Below are positions 47,946 to 60,290 of a DNA stretch of 64,000 nucleotides, piece by piece (the first letter of the stretch is position 1; each line of letters begins with the position of its first letter). The stretch lies in assembly GCA_029931535.1 (NCBI GenBank), contig JAQPZY010001498.1, positions 2,988,001-3,052,000 on the forward strand, read 5' to 3'. The position numbers and the translations under genes are program-made. This stretch comes from Margaritifera margaritifera (Eukaryota > Mollusca > Bivalvia > Unionida > Margaritiferidae). The notes beneath the pieces are model-generated. The model saw nothing but the letters and a program-made list of their open reading frames with translations, was not told where the DNA came from and did not search any database.

Positions 47946-48845
47946 AAGTCAAATGCACATGCCCAAGTGATATTTGCCACTTGGGGCAATTTTTACCCCC
48001 AGGGACCTACCGGGGACACAAAAATATCCAGTTGGAAGTCAACACAGGCAATTGGAGGGTAACGTGTTTAAAAAAAAAACAGACTTCTAAATTACCTTAA
48101 TGATAACAATTGATAATTCGCATGTATCCTAATTTAAATTTAACAAGCTACGTTTATTCTGATGCCACAAGCGTTATGTATATATGCAGATAGTGATATA
48201 GATCATCCAGTAGTCTTCAACATTAACTTACATATATATATATAGGGGGTCACATAGAGAGAGAGAGAGAGAGAGAGGGGGGGGGAGACAGACATATAGA
48301 TAGATATGGAAATGTATTTTATTGTATTGTCACATTTGATTATATATATCTGTATATAGCCATAGAAATGAGTTTCTAGTTTGTATTCACTACATAATAA
48401 TTATGGCACAACTTGCAACAAAATATAGAATATAGAATATGTATGCTGATCGTTGAAGATTGCACTGACTTGTTATGCAAAGAAATACTTTTTATTTGCC
48501 TGAGGGAAAAAAAGTAAACTACTTCACCCAACTAGCACTTTCGACTTTCTTGAAACGCAACTGCAACAACACATGTATTTGTGCAAGAATCTAGAAAAGC
48601 GCCTATTCTGGATTTTCCCTGCATTGTCCATGAATTGTTCCGAAATTGATCAGTACATATAAATAATGTTCGGCATTAGCCAACACATTTAGCACTGTCC
48701 TTGTAATTTTATGCTTTCCTTGTAAAATAGAGAACGCAGAACGGCACCAATAGTTTTGCAAAGCAAGCAATGACCCTGGTCAAACGGTCTCTGGGAGCAA
48801 TGGCGTTGTTTACCACCATCATTTAGGTACATTCACACAATATGT
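47946..48845. other. non-coding stretch with a (GA)n/(G)n patch
   Basis: A gagaga tract passes into a G-run at about 48257-48288. No gene is seen elsewhere in the stretch. Confidence 0.45.
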
Positions 48846-48924
48846 ATGTGCTTTAAGGTCATTATATTGTCTAAGGTTATCATATTGCATAATATCATTA
48901 TATTATATAAGTTCTTGATATTGT

Positions 48925-48930
<6 letters not shown>
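48846..48930 (+). repeat. degenerate 18-bp-type units (outlying minisatellite copies)
   Basis: About four diverged units resembling those of the array at 49494: aaggtcattatattgtcta, ggttatcatattgcat, aatatcattatattatat and agttcttgatattgtatc. They lie about 560 bases from the main array and are interrupted by the (TA)n tract. Confidence 0.6.

Positions 48931-48992
<62 letters not shown>
48928..48992. repeat. (TA)n microsatellite
   Basis: Uninterrupted TA units starting directly in a degenerate 18-bp-type unit. Confidence 0.95.
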
Positions 48993-48993
<1 letters not shown>

Positions 48994-49010
48994 CTCATGT
49001 CAAGATGTTT

Positions 49011-49075
49011 GCATCAGAAAATCTGGATCAAGGCGATACGGGAAACGTCGAGCAATGATCCGGATTTTCTGATGC
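49011..49075. repeat. 20-bp-stem hairpin
   Basis: Arms gcatcagaaaatctggatca (49011-49030) and tgatccggattttctgatgc (49056-49075) pair at 19 of 20 positions around a 25-base loop containing gatacgggaaacgtcgagc. It stands between the outlying 18-bp units and the main array. Confidence 0.7.
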
Positions 49076-49202
49076 TGACAACAAGACATGATCCAGCAAT
49101 CAAGATAGAATTACTATGCTAATGATATTTTTGTTATATACCTATCAATTTTCAGATAATTTAATAAAATTCCTATATGTAACTGAATAAACAAAGAAAT
49201 TA

Positions 49203-49269
49203 CTTTGCATTTCAACCTTTTTAATACGAACTTTTTTGCTTTGCATTTCAACCTTTTTAATACGAACTT
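49203..49269 (+). repeat. 36-bp tandem duplication
   Basis: Two copies of ctttgcatttcaaccttttt plus aatacgaactt, starting at 49203 and 49239. Confidence 0.85.
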
Positions 49270-49493
49270 CAATTTACCGGTATATCATAAAATGAATTAC
49301 GTTTTGATCACCTGATATGCGCATGAATATCACCGTTTTATGAACGAAGCACGTGTAGTTCCAGCCTTGTGTGAGTGTATGTTGATACGGAATCAGAAAC
49401 ATCAGTATCGTTTTTCTACCTCTAGAAAATGGTAGTAACATTCGGGCTCTTTCTTGAGTGACAAAACTGATAGATATATAACAATATCAAGAT

Positions 49494-50441
49494 AATTATA
49501 TTGTATAAGATCATTATATTGTGCAAGATCATTATACTGTATAAGATCATTATATTGTATAAGATCATTATATTGTATAAGATCATTATATTGTGCAAGA
49601 TCATTATATTGTGCAAGATCATTATATTGTGCAAGATCATTATACTGTATAAGATCATTATATTGTATAAGATCATTATATTATATAAGATCATTATATT
49701 GTATAAGATCATTATATTGTGCAAGATCATTATATTGTGCAAGATCATTATATTGTGCAAGATCATTATATTGTATAAGATCATTATATTATATAAGATC
49801 ATTATATTGTATAAGATCATTATATTGTGCAAGATCATTATATTGTGCAAGATCATTATATTGTATAAGATCATTATATTGTGCAAGATCATTATATTGT
49901 GCAAGATCATTATATTGTATAAGATCATTATATTGTGCAAGATCATTATATTGTGCAAGATCATTATATTGTATAAGATCATTATATTGTGCAAGATCAT
50001 TATATTGTATAAGATCATTATATTATATAAGATCATTATATTGTATAAGATCATTATATTGTGCAAGATCATTATATTGTGCAAGATCATTATATTGTGC
50101 AAGATCATTATATTGTGCAAGATCATTATATTGTATAAGATCATTATATTGTGCAAGATCATTATATTGTGCAAGATCATTATATTGTGCAAGATCATTA
50201 TATTGTATAAGATCATTATATTATATAAGATCATTATATTGTATAAGATCATTATATTGTGCAAGATCATTATATTGTGCAAGATCATTATATTGTATAA
50301 GATCATTATATTGTATAAGATCATTATATTGTGCAAGATCATTATATTATATAAGATCATTATATTGTATAAGATCATTATATTGTGCAAGATCATTATA
50401 TTGTATAAGATCATTATATTGTATAAGATCATTATATTGTG
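49494..50441 (+). repeat. 18-bp minisatellite, about 52 units
   Basis: Unit gatcattatattgtataa with three main variants at the last bases: gtataa, gtgcaa and atataa. The variants alternate in blocks, and one block (gtataa-atataa-gtataa-gtgcaa) recurs four times, showing higher-order duplication. Because 18 is a multiple of three, long open frames exist on both strands (six-residue hydrophobic repeats). They are consequences of the repeat and lack any other gene evidence. Confidence 0.97.
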
Positions 50442-50449
50442 ATTGACAT

Positions 50450-52299
50450 GATCTTTTAAAACTTAAATCATAACTTATGATGCTCTCAGGAAACATGGAT
50501 GCCTTTCTCTTTTGTGGCTATATCCATCAATGAATATGATTTCTTTTGTGTGTAATAAAATCGATATACTGACATCTAACTCAATGTTTTGATTATTCCC
50601 TAAAATAAACAATTTTTTTGAATTAGAAATCAAATATTGCTACTATGAACCCGATGTTCAACATTTCTATTAACATCGTTTCTCCTTATGCTGAAATCCT
50701 TTAGACTAATAAAATTATATAACTCCAACACTCTAACAACTGATTCCTTCATTCATTAAAATCATACTTGTTGATATGTTTATTCTGTAAAAAAATATTG
50801 GACTGAAATGTCTGGATATTTTATTCCTAAGTAATCGGCACGATGCATATATTATGTTGTGTGCCATATGTATACTATATTTTATATCCTCACTTGTCAC
50901 GATATTGTGATACCCTCTATTTGTACGCCCATGTGTCTGTCTATAACTAATTCCTCCTAAGACGCGAGGTTGAAATTCACTAAGTTTCGTAATAAGGTTG
51001 CAGGTGCGGTAACCACCGGCAAGAGGATATAATTTAGCGGCTTTTCCGCCGGGGTTCAGTAGAAGTTTCAGGGGTCAGATATACCAAACAATCAATTACA
51101 GTTACATTTTTAAATATTTTTTGAGCAAACTTAATAAATGCAATGATACCGAACGGATACAAAATATATTGTGTCCGCTCATTAGTTCATCAGAACCGAT
51201 TAATCTCTAGAAGAATACAGAAAGAGACAAGAATAAAATGCAGTCTAAAACTAAGCCATGTGCTGTTATTGTATCAATTTAATGTAATTTGCTGCGAAAA
51301 TCAGGATGTATAAAATTTGCCTTTAAGTCCGTGTGTCCATCTGTCCAGGACATTACTTTTTTCACTTTATAAGTTATATAACATTGGAAAGAAAAAACTG
51401 ATAAAACTTGGTAAGTTTGTATATCATTACTACAAATTGCGTTGTTTATCACACCATGGGTCATATATTTTAAGTTAAGGTCAACACACACAAACACATA
51501 TAGACACACATGTGTGTGTGTGTACAAGGAATGTGCCTAAGATTATAAGTCATGTTTTCCTGGTTATAGTCAAAATTCAACATTGATTATCCAGTCTTCC
51601 CCTTGTAGTCTTAAACTCCATCATTCGTCCTGTATACGTTAAGTGGGAAACATAAATTCGCTGAATCTGTTCATTTCTCGTTGCATTTACGATCGTAAAT
51701 ATTGGCGAATTATGTATTCTATTCGATAGAGAACAATATCTATATCATTATGTTATTTCAGCATATATATGAGTCATATTCACTGCTTTTATAAAAATGC
51801 ATATCCTTTACTGTGCATGAGCAGTGTTTCATTATGCATTACTTGGTAGCTAGAGGTCAGCGTTTTAATATTATTCTCCTAATACCTTTGATTTTAGGCA
51901 CTAAACCGTATTTTCCGGCCTTCCGATATATGTATAGCACACATATCAATATCTGCTAAGGATATCCCTTACATTAAAGTTCAAGTATAGTCGCCCTGCT
52001 TATTCTCGTACAAACATATTTGAAAATTTTCGTAAATAAATTGCACCGTTCTAATTTGAACCCTCTTGTCAACGTTTATATTATAGATTTAAACGCATCT
52101 TCACAACGAACTATTTCGGTTTCCATTTCTCTCTTACAACGTAAAAGAGCTGCAGTCAGTCGAAAATGTATAAACAATGTAACAACTGAACTATGAGCGT
52201 TACAAATATATTATATATACAAGAATGTGTAGCAAAGTCAAATGTCTATCTGTATTGGTACATTCACAGGTAAAGTGTCACCCTGATATTTTTTTCTAA
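50450..52299. other. non-coding stretch, no gene seen
   Basis: A fragment around 50920-51060 (tttgtacgcccatgtgtctg, gcggtaaccaccggca) resembles the mollusc-type dispersed repeats. A (TG)n-like patch lies near 51485-51525. No gene is supported. Confidence 0.4.
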
Positions 52300-52390
52300 A
52301 ACTCTCTCTTTCTCTCGTTCTCTCTGTCTCTTTCTCTCTGTCTCTGTCTCTCTCTGTCTCTCTCTCTCTCTTCCATTATTTCTCTCTGAG
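52300..52390. repeat. imperfect (CT)n tract
   Basis: ctctct units interrupted by gtct and ttct. Confidence 0.85.
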
Positions 52391-52804
52391 ACTCAGCCTT
52401 GCAAGCTTAGCGACGGAGATATGGGGATTCCTGAGCTAGAACTTTCATTGTGTATCATCGTATTTACTGAGCGGAAAAGAAAGCAATTTTGTTCAGACTG
52501 TAACACAATATGAACAACTGAATACATGTTTCTTCTTAACCGGCAACGGTACATTATTATATTAAAAATTAAAGTTTATATCAGTCAAGTTGCAAAGGAA
52601 TGAAGTAAATAAAAAATTTCTTTCAGTAGGCAGTAAAATATGATAACTAAAATTAAAGGTGTTAGGGAAAATATTGAAACTGCAGACGTGAGAAGGATTA
52701 ACCACGGATTTTGCACAGAAATTGATATCCATCTTTTTATGAATGCAAGTACATTTATTAATAATGACAATTCCAGCCCACAGCCAAAAATCAGTGTCTT
52801 ATTT
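52391..52804. other. non-coding stretch, no gene seen
   Basis: AT-rich sequence without supported features up to the LTR-like repeat. Confidence 0.4.
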
Positions 52805-53660
52805 TTACGACTCTAGGTCTTAAAAATATGTAACAGAAAGAAAGTGAAACAAACAATGTTAGTAAAATCAACAAGCAGTTTTTTTTCAAGACAATTAAAA
52901 TGAAAATTCAAAGACACTTACAATATTGTGAATTGAAACCCAAATAATCCAATAATACTAAGTGTCCTAATAACAAGTCCATAATATAAATTGTTTTGAC
53001 TAAATTCCAGTAGCCTTGAATGTCCGGATGTGCTAGTAGTCTTGAATGTCCCGATGTGCCAGTAGATTTTAATGTGCTGATATGCCTGAATTATGTAATT
53101 CTGAATATCTTTGAATGAATTCACAAAAATCCCAAAGTCATGTATCAATGCAAAGTAAGAATGAGCACTTTAGTAATCCAATGACTATTTTAAATAAATT
53201 ATTCCTCTCTCTGAATTTGCTCTGATTTTCACAACACAACTATAAACATATGATTATTAAACCAAATTCCTTAAAGACTGATGGTTAGCATAGGAATGAA
53301 ATACTGCTTACCAAACTTCATATATATCACCTGGCAGAATTTTTCATAGGGCTTACCTGACAAATATCAGTAATTCTAGTGAGAAAAAAAAAACTATAAT
53401 TGTAAACAAAAGCAACCCTGTCCGCGAAATCTAAGTAAACAACTTGTTTACATCCTATAACCAAGGGGACAAAGTAAATATGTAGGAGAAAAGTTAAATA
53501 TGTAAACATTATACGTAACACTTAGGTTCTAAGAAAGTTTATAAGATGCTCCTGTCCAAGTCATTCCAAAGATAACGTCGTGCTACAGCTTACCTGTGCA
53601 AAGTCATTCCTAAGATAACTTCGTGCTACAGCTTACGTTACATTTCATTATATTCATAAA
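52805..53660 (-). repeat. LTR-like dispersed repeat, copy 2
   Basis: Begins ttacgactctagg, the complement of the copy 1 terminus. It shares an a-rich gtaacagaaagaaagtgaaac segment, cacttacaatattgtg (the reversed splice-donor region) and caaagtcattc...gtgctacagc with copies 1 or 3. It contains an internal 41-bp duplication at 53557-53637 and twice-repeated cttgaatgtcc(c)gatgtg phrases near 53015-53060. Confidence 0.5.
53557..53637 (+). repeat. 41-bp tandem duplication within LTR-like copy 2
   Basis: Two near-identical units containing aagtcattcc.aagataac.tc and gtgctacagcttac. Confidence 0.8.
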
Positions 53661-56600
53661 AATCAGTCTTGAAAACCTTTCTCAAACGTGAGTTATGAAT
53701 GATTTTAGAATCTTTTGTTAAACTGGGCTCTGGTTTGAAAGAACGAAAAGCAAGCTCAGTCTATCTAAAGTAGGATCCTAGCCTACTGACCAGAACTCAA
53801 GCGGGCAAAGGTTTATTTCAATTTTAAGTACGGGCACTATATTTCCAATAGCCCGATATTTAAAGTTCCCTAGATATCACAATCAAAAATAATGGCAAGG
53901 TTCTCTATCAATATGTCTGAAGCACATGAAAAACATAGGCCAATGACGATTTGCTGACTTAAACAGTGAAACTGAAATTATTTTGAGAATAATATAAAAT
54001 AGTCTATGCAAAATTAATAATATCCTATAACAAGACATTTTTCCAAAATTTGACATTTGATAATGTCATATTTATTATGATAAATATGTTTGCTTTAACA
54101 AACAAAATAGGTACATAGTTTTTTTGATTAATTATATGAGAACAATATTGATCATAAAAAAACATTGAATATTTTTACAGTTACATCGGAGTGTGACAAT
54201 TTCTAGTTCACATTATTATTCTCAAATTTAGAGAGCATGAAAATTGAGAACTTGCATTAAAGTTTTTTCCGTGTTCATACTTGTGTTGCAGTAAAGACAG
54301 AATAGGAAAGATGCATCGTGTAATTTTCTACATACTTAATATTAAGTGAATACCAAGTTTTCTCTTCAAAACGTATATTCCCTGATTTAACACTACGCCT
54401 CATATTAATATAAATTTTCAAGTCATATATTCAGTTGATTTACCCAAAACTCAAATGTTTAAAATCATTGTTTCCCTCAAGCCACAGGTTTAAAAATGTA
54501 AAATGGGGAGGGGATTATATTTCATCTTCTATCCCTTTTCTGTGCATCCCTCTGATAATTATAATGTTATCTAAAAACAATTGCTCGTATATAATAGGTT
54601 CAAACAATATATTAATATGTGTTAGATATAAAATTATGATCAAAAACCGGAACTAATAAATGCCCAATTATATTATATTATGAAATAATGTCATCATTTA
54701 GATTTAAAAATTTTTAAAAAATCAACCATATAAAATCGATTATTCATTTTTACAATAGGACAGGAACATTTATAAAAAATGAAAAAGATGTAAAATTTTA
54801 AAGTATATTTTATAAACTAATAATATGTACAAATCTAATGTATTTGATAAAACACAGGTTGAATATTTATTTATTTAGTTAGATATTTTGCTAGTTAGTT
54901 AAATGCGTAATAATAAAATGAAATCAATAACATCAAGTCACATTTGTTATATCTACAAATAATGAGGCATTTCTTTTTAAGTTATGATATTTGATGCAAA
55001 GTAATGTATTGTTATGTGATTAATAAATAAATAAATATAATATAATTACATATTTACATTTTTACTTACTTACTAAATTAATTAATTAATTAGATAATTA
55101 ATTCTACCCATTATTATATGGTTATTCATTCCATGAACCAATTATAACTACACAGCAACAAAAGTATTGATATAATTAAGAAGTTTTCCCGGGTTATAGC
55201 TATAGTACACTTTAATGTGAACTACCTGGTGTACAGTTGTTTTCTTTGCTGTGAACTGGTAGTGCCGGCCGAGTTTAAACTTAGAAAAGGAGGGCACAAG
55301 TGACAAGCTTAATCTACTGTATGACCCACTCCATACGATAATATGTGATAACATGTAAAACAACGCAACTATATAAATGTTTCGGAGCATGGAATATCAA
55401 TGAAATCACCTCATTGGAAACGTGACTTTTAAACTTTGTACAGAAAACTTGATAAGGTGCGAGTGTATATGAAGGAACTAATAAAGCGTCTAGGACGAAA
55501 ACTTCATTAACGTAGAAGTAAAATCTTAAACGACCATGCAAGTTTATTTTATGATCACTGACACTGATTAATTTACAGTAAAATTTTCATTTTCATTTTA
55601 AATTAAAATGTACACAGCCGAATGCATTACAATATTATATTTCAAACCCTTAATATATTTGTAGCTTACTAGTATTTTCCTTGTAGCTCTATCTGATTTT
55701 GAAAATTGACGGACACTAAAAACAAAGAAATTATTTTTAAGTTAATCAAGCTTCCTTTACGTAATGTTTTTAAATTGTGCTCTACTTTTTGCAACACAGT
55801 CACTTAATTCAGTTTTTATTGTTACTACTTTTATCTTCTCTATTTTAGAAGTAAATAATTTAAATGACATTTATTTTGAGACGACATTTAATGGTATTAT
55901 TTGGTGACCAACTTTCTATGCTCTTTGATACAATTGATGGCATTTTGTAATCTGAAATCCCCAGAAAACGTTTATTATTAGTATGTTTATATTGCGTCCG
56001 TTAAGATTTACAAGACAAATATCTCATATATTGTAACCTTGCAAACTGAAATTGTTGTACATCGATACACAAATACACCACATAATACATATATTCAAGA
56101 CTTTATGATATTTAGTCAATCAATTAATCAGTCAGTCAACCTCGGTAGATTGCTTGATCCATAAGTCATCTTGCAATCAAATCGCACAATATATACAAAT
56201 GGAAAACTAGGGACGGAACCTAAACTTATTTGACTTTTAATTATTTGTTAGATGATTTCAAAGATTTCTAGAAGTATGCGAATATTGCTTTACTAGTGCT
56301 CTGTCTAAAAATATGAAAAAACTGATCATATATCGTTACAAATACATATAATTTCTTCAACGTCTTGTTGCGCCGTAAAATACCAAGAAACCCAAACCTT
56401 CATCCGTCTCAGCGTATTTTCTTTCTTTGTTTCAGAACTTCTAAAATATTAAAAGACATTTTACCGTTTGAGGGTGTATCTCCTCTTCATGTCATTTATC
56501 TGATCATCTCGTTGCGACAATTAAAAGACTGACTAAATCAAATTCATTACATTTACTTGTATGATAACATTGGCTTAATTATTAGCATGAACCCACAATT

Positions 56601-57079
56601 TTTACTATCATGTTGAAACGTGATGACCACTTTTCAGTTGGCTTGCATTCTGGAACAAATTGTGTGCACAATGTGCAATGCATCATTATTTTCAAAAGAC
56701 GGAGACAATGTCAAATAATTTAGACGTTTCTGACTTTACAAAAGGTTTCATTTTCTTAAAAATAATAATATCGAACTAATGCTGATATCACGTAAGCATA
56801 TATAGTATTCACTCTTGCGAAATTATCAAAAGTAGAGAGCTATATTTAAATTGATTGGGTCATGAAAGTTTTGTTTCCGTTTAAAATTGATCTGTTTACT
56901 AGTGAATATGATATAAACTTCCATCGCACGTAAATCAAAATTTTACCTTTTTCATCACCCCTCCCTGCTCCCTACCCCCCACCGCTACTCCGGCCGTAAA
57001 GTCAAGTGAGCTTATGGTATGGTTATCGATCCGCCATGCGTCTTCCTTCGTTCTTTGGCCGTCAACATTTGCTTTTTAC
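53661..57079. other. very AT-rich non-coding stretch, no gene seen
   Basis: Particularly AT-rich at 54600-55100 with (AAAT)n-like phrases (55020-55100). A C-rich patch lies at 56960-56995. No frame on either strand has recognisable motifs. Confidence 0.45.
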
Positions 57080-57870
57080 AAGTTCTTAAAAGTCACAACA
57101 GATCTGAACAAATTTTGATAGGTAGCATTCAGGGGTCAAAATCTCTCAATCTTGTGAAGATCGTGTTGATCCGCAGTCAAATACGACCACCATTTTTAAA
57201 AATAGAACAATAATTCAATAACTCAGAGAAAAGCTCTTAACAGAATTTGACCAAGGTTAAGAGAAAACATTTAGGTGTAAGGGACTATCAGAGTTTGTTG
57301 TTTTTTTTTTTTTTTTTTTTTTTTAAATGCCGATATGCCTTCCAATGTTCTTGCCAATACGAAAAATAGAAGAAAAAAAACAAATGTGAATAAATCTGAC
57401 AGAAACCAACCTGTTAGAAATACCTTTCAAAATTCTGATTATTATGTCAATCCGTCATCAAATTTGGCCGCAGTTACTATAATAAGCATACAAATAAAAT
57501 GTATTGATCTAAGAATACTCTCAACAGAGTTTGACCAAATTTGATAGAAATTCTTGTCTAAAGACCTTTTACAGTTGTGAAAATTATGCCAATTTACCAT
57601 CAAATATGGTCGCTGCTTTAAAAAAAAATCAATTTTGAAACCATATCTCAAAACTCTCAACAAAATTTGACTCAATTTAACAGAAATCATTGGTGTATAC
57701 AAGTCGTAACATAATTTTGCCAAAGAAACATACAATATGGCCGTTGTTACTAAAAATATAAAACACTTAAAACGACCTCTTTCCAAAACCGATTAGCAGA
57801 TTTAAGCAAATGTTTAAGAAAGCATCATGGTATAAAGTCTTTTCATATTTGAAAAAAAAAAACAAAAAAA
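57080..57870. repeat. degenerate ~130-bp repeat monomers, block 1
   Basis: The phrase (aca)gaatttgaccaaatttgayagaaa recurs near 57105, 57240, 57525, 57660 and 57790. Between them are 'tatgccaat...ccatcaaatatggycg' and a poly-A/T link. A poly-T run at 57301-57324 sits at such a link. The repeat type is non-coding; open frames across it are incidental. Confidence 0.6.
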
Positions 57871-58479
57871 AAACAAAACAATTCTCCATTAAATCAGACT
57901 TCCATTGCCAAAAATATAAAAACGTTTAAAACGAATATCAGTGAATTTAACGGAAAGTATAATCAGCTTGATGTACATTGATCGCACATACAATTGAAAA
58001 TATATGACAAGCACAGGGCATGTGTAAAAAGACTTAATTGAATGTCAATGTAAGTCATAAATCGGGCGTGTGCATGTTTTATATATTTTCACACCGAAAT
58101 CTTTAAGCTTGTTCTTTGTTATCGTTATATTTGTATCCACCTGACACAACTGCTTCTTTATATGAAAAAAAAAAACAAACAGTCATAACATGAATTATCA
58201 AGTCTAATTATAGCAAGCATGTGTTTTTTGTGGGTGAATTGGTGCAGTGCCTACGGCCAATACTACAACCCACTTACGTCATGATACCTTAACCTCAGAT
58301 GGTAGCCAAACACATCTTGTCAAACTGCAGCTTAATCTACTGAGTAATACGTGCGAGGTAATTCCTCCCAAGTGCTTGTTTGTGAATTATTTATGTATAC
58401 GCCAAACAGTTTAGCAACGCCTTAAAAATCAAGAAATTTATGCAGTGGTGTGTCTACAAATAAATTAAAAATCATATCA
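57871..58479. other. non-coding stretch, no gene seen
   Basis: AT-rich, with A-runs near 57853-57880 and 58165-58180. No gene. Confidence 0.4.
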
Positions 58480-58568
58480 GATCATAATTGTCGAACTTTT
58501 TTAAAAGTTTGTGAAATTTGAAAAAAGATCATAATTGTCGATTTGTTTAAAAGTTTGGGAAATTTGGC
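58480..58568 (+). repeat. 47-bp tandem duplication
   Basis: Two copies of gatcataattgtcga followed by ttt.aaaagtttgkgaaattt, starting at 58480 and 58527. Confidence 0.8.
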
Positions 58569-59158
58569 ACACATCTGGAGAGAATTTAATGTTATAGTCC
58601 ATCCGTTACTAAATATAAGCCTCTTAGTATAGGACAAGTGACTCAGGTCCGCCATATAATATGGACAAAGTTACTAAATATAAAAATAACTGAAAAATAC
58701 CGCTAAAACAACTAGAGCAATTGTAAAAACAGGCATCTCAGAATGAAAGTCTTTCAGTGTTATACAAATGGTGCCAATCTGCCATGCTATATGGTCATTT
58801 TACCAACACAGAGTAAAATGGCAAGCGACTACTTCTTAAAACCACACAACAGAACTTCACCACATTTACAGAAATCACCCTTGCATATAAACTTTTAAAA
58901 TGTCTGCAAATAATGCTAATCTGCTATTTAATATAACCACTGTTAGTAAAAGTAGAAAAATCATAAAATGACCTATTAGAAATTTGACTGAAATTGACAG
59001 TGAGAGAGCACTATAGTATGAAGGCCTTTTAATTTGATACAGAAAATTCCGATCCACCATCAAATATTGCGGCTGTTGCAAAAAAAAAAAAAAAAATTCA
59101 AAGAATTTGACCAAATGTGACAGCAAGCATCCTGTTATTGGGCCCTTTAAAGTGTATG
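58569..59158. repeat. degenerate ~130-bp repeat monomers, block 2
   Basis: Further monomers of the type at 57080-57870: tatacaaatggtgccaatctgccat near 58750-58790, and ttgacc/acagaaatcaccctt and gaccaaatgtgacag near 58850-59125. The block directly abuts LTR-like copy 3. Confidence 0.5.
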
Positions 59159-59690
<532 letters not shown>

Positions 59691-60224
59691 TCAGATCATT
59701 ATATACACTTTTCAGATGACCTATATCATAACAGGATGTGCGTCATTTAATGACCCACAATGCAGTAGAACATGCGTCGTTCTTGTGGAAAATCCCCAAC
59801 CTTGGTGTGAATAATTGTCAACATGACTGGCCTTAAACTCATGTATAAGTCAACATCCTGTTGACAACTTAACCAAAACTTAAAATGTGACTTACTACAT
59901 TTACTAAGGTTACGTGCACTTAATAGATTCAGTATACATAACATCTATAAATGATGCTGATCTGTTATCCAATATAACCAATGTTAATAAAAATGGAAAA
60001 ATGTTACATGATTTTTTTCGAAGATTGGTCAACAGCATCTAAGCAAAATTTGAACTAAATCAACCACGTCTTTCAGTTATGCATTTTTGATTCTGATATG
60101 TTCTCCAGTATCGATGAAAGTACAAGAAGCAGAAAAACCTTTAAATATTTGTTTTATAATCAATCTACATCATATGGATAATGTGCACATTAATAACCGG
60201 GATATCTTGACCTACTGCTCTTGA
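59691..60224. other. non-coding stretch, no gene seen
   Basis: Contains another diverged monomer resembling the ~130-bp repeat at about 59940-60060. No gene. Confidence 0.4.
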
Positions 60225-60290
60225 GTTTGGTTTTTAGGTAAATGTTAGCCAGGTGAGCGATCTCGTGCTTAGTTGGACCTCTTGTTTAAA
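60225..60290 (+). repeat. 3' end of a mollusc-type dispersed repeat
   Basis: Contains gccaggtgagcgatctcgtg and ggacctcttgttt. I associate ccaggtgagcga...cctcttgtt with the end of abundant bivalve/gastropod repeats, from memory. The body upstream is too diverged to delimit. Confidence 0.4.

Noticed and set aside
49422..50442. 336- and 313-codon open frames on opposite strands
   Set aside because: They are translations of an 18-base tandem repeat whose unit length is a multiple of three; no other evidence of a gene.
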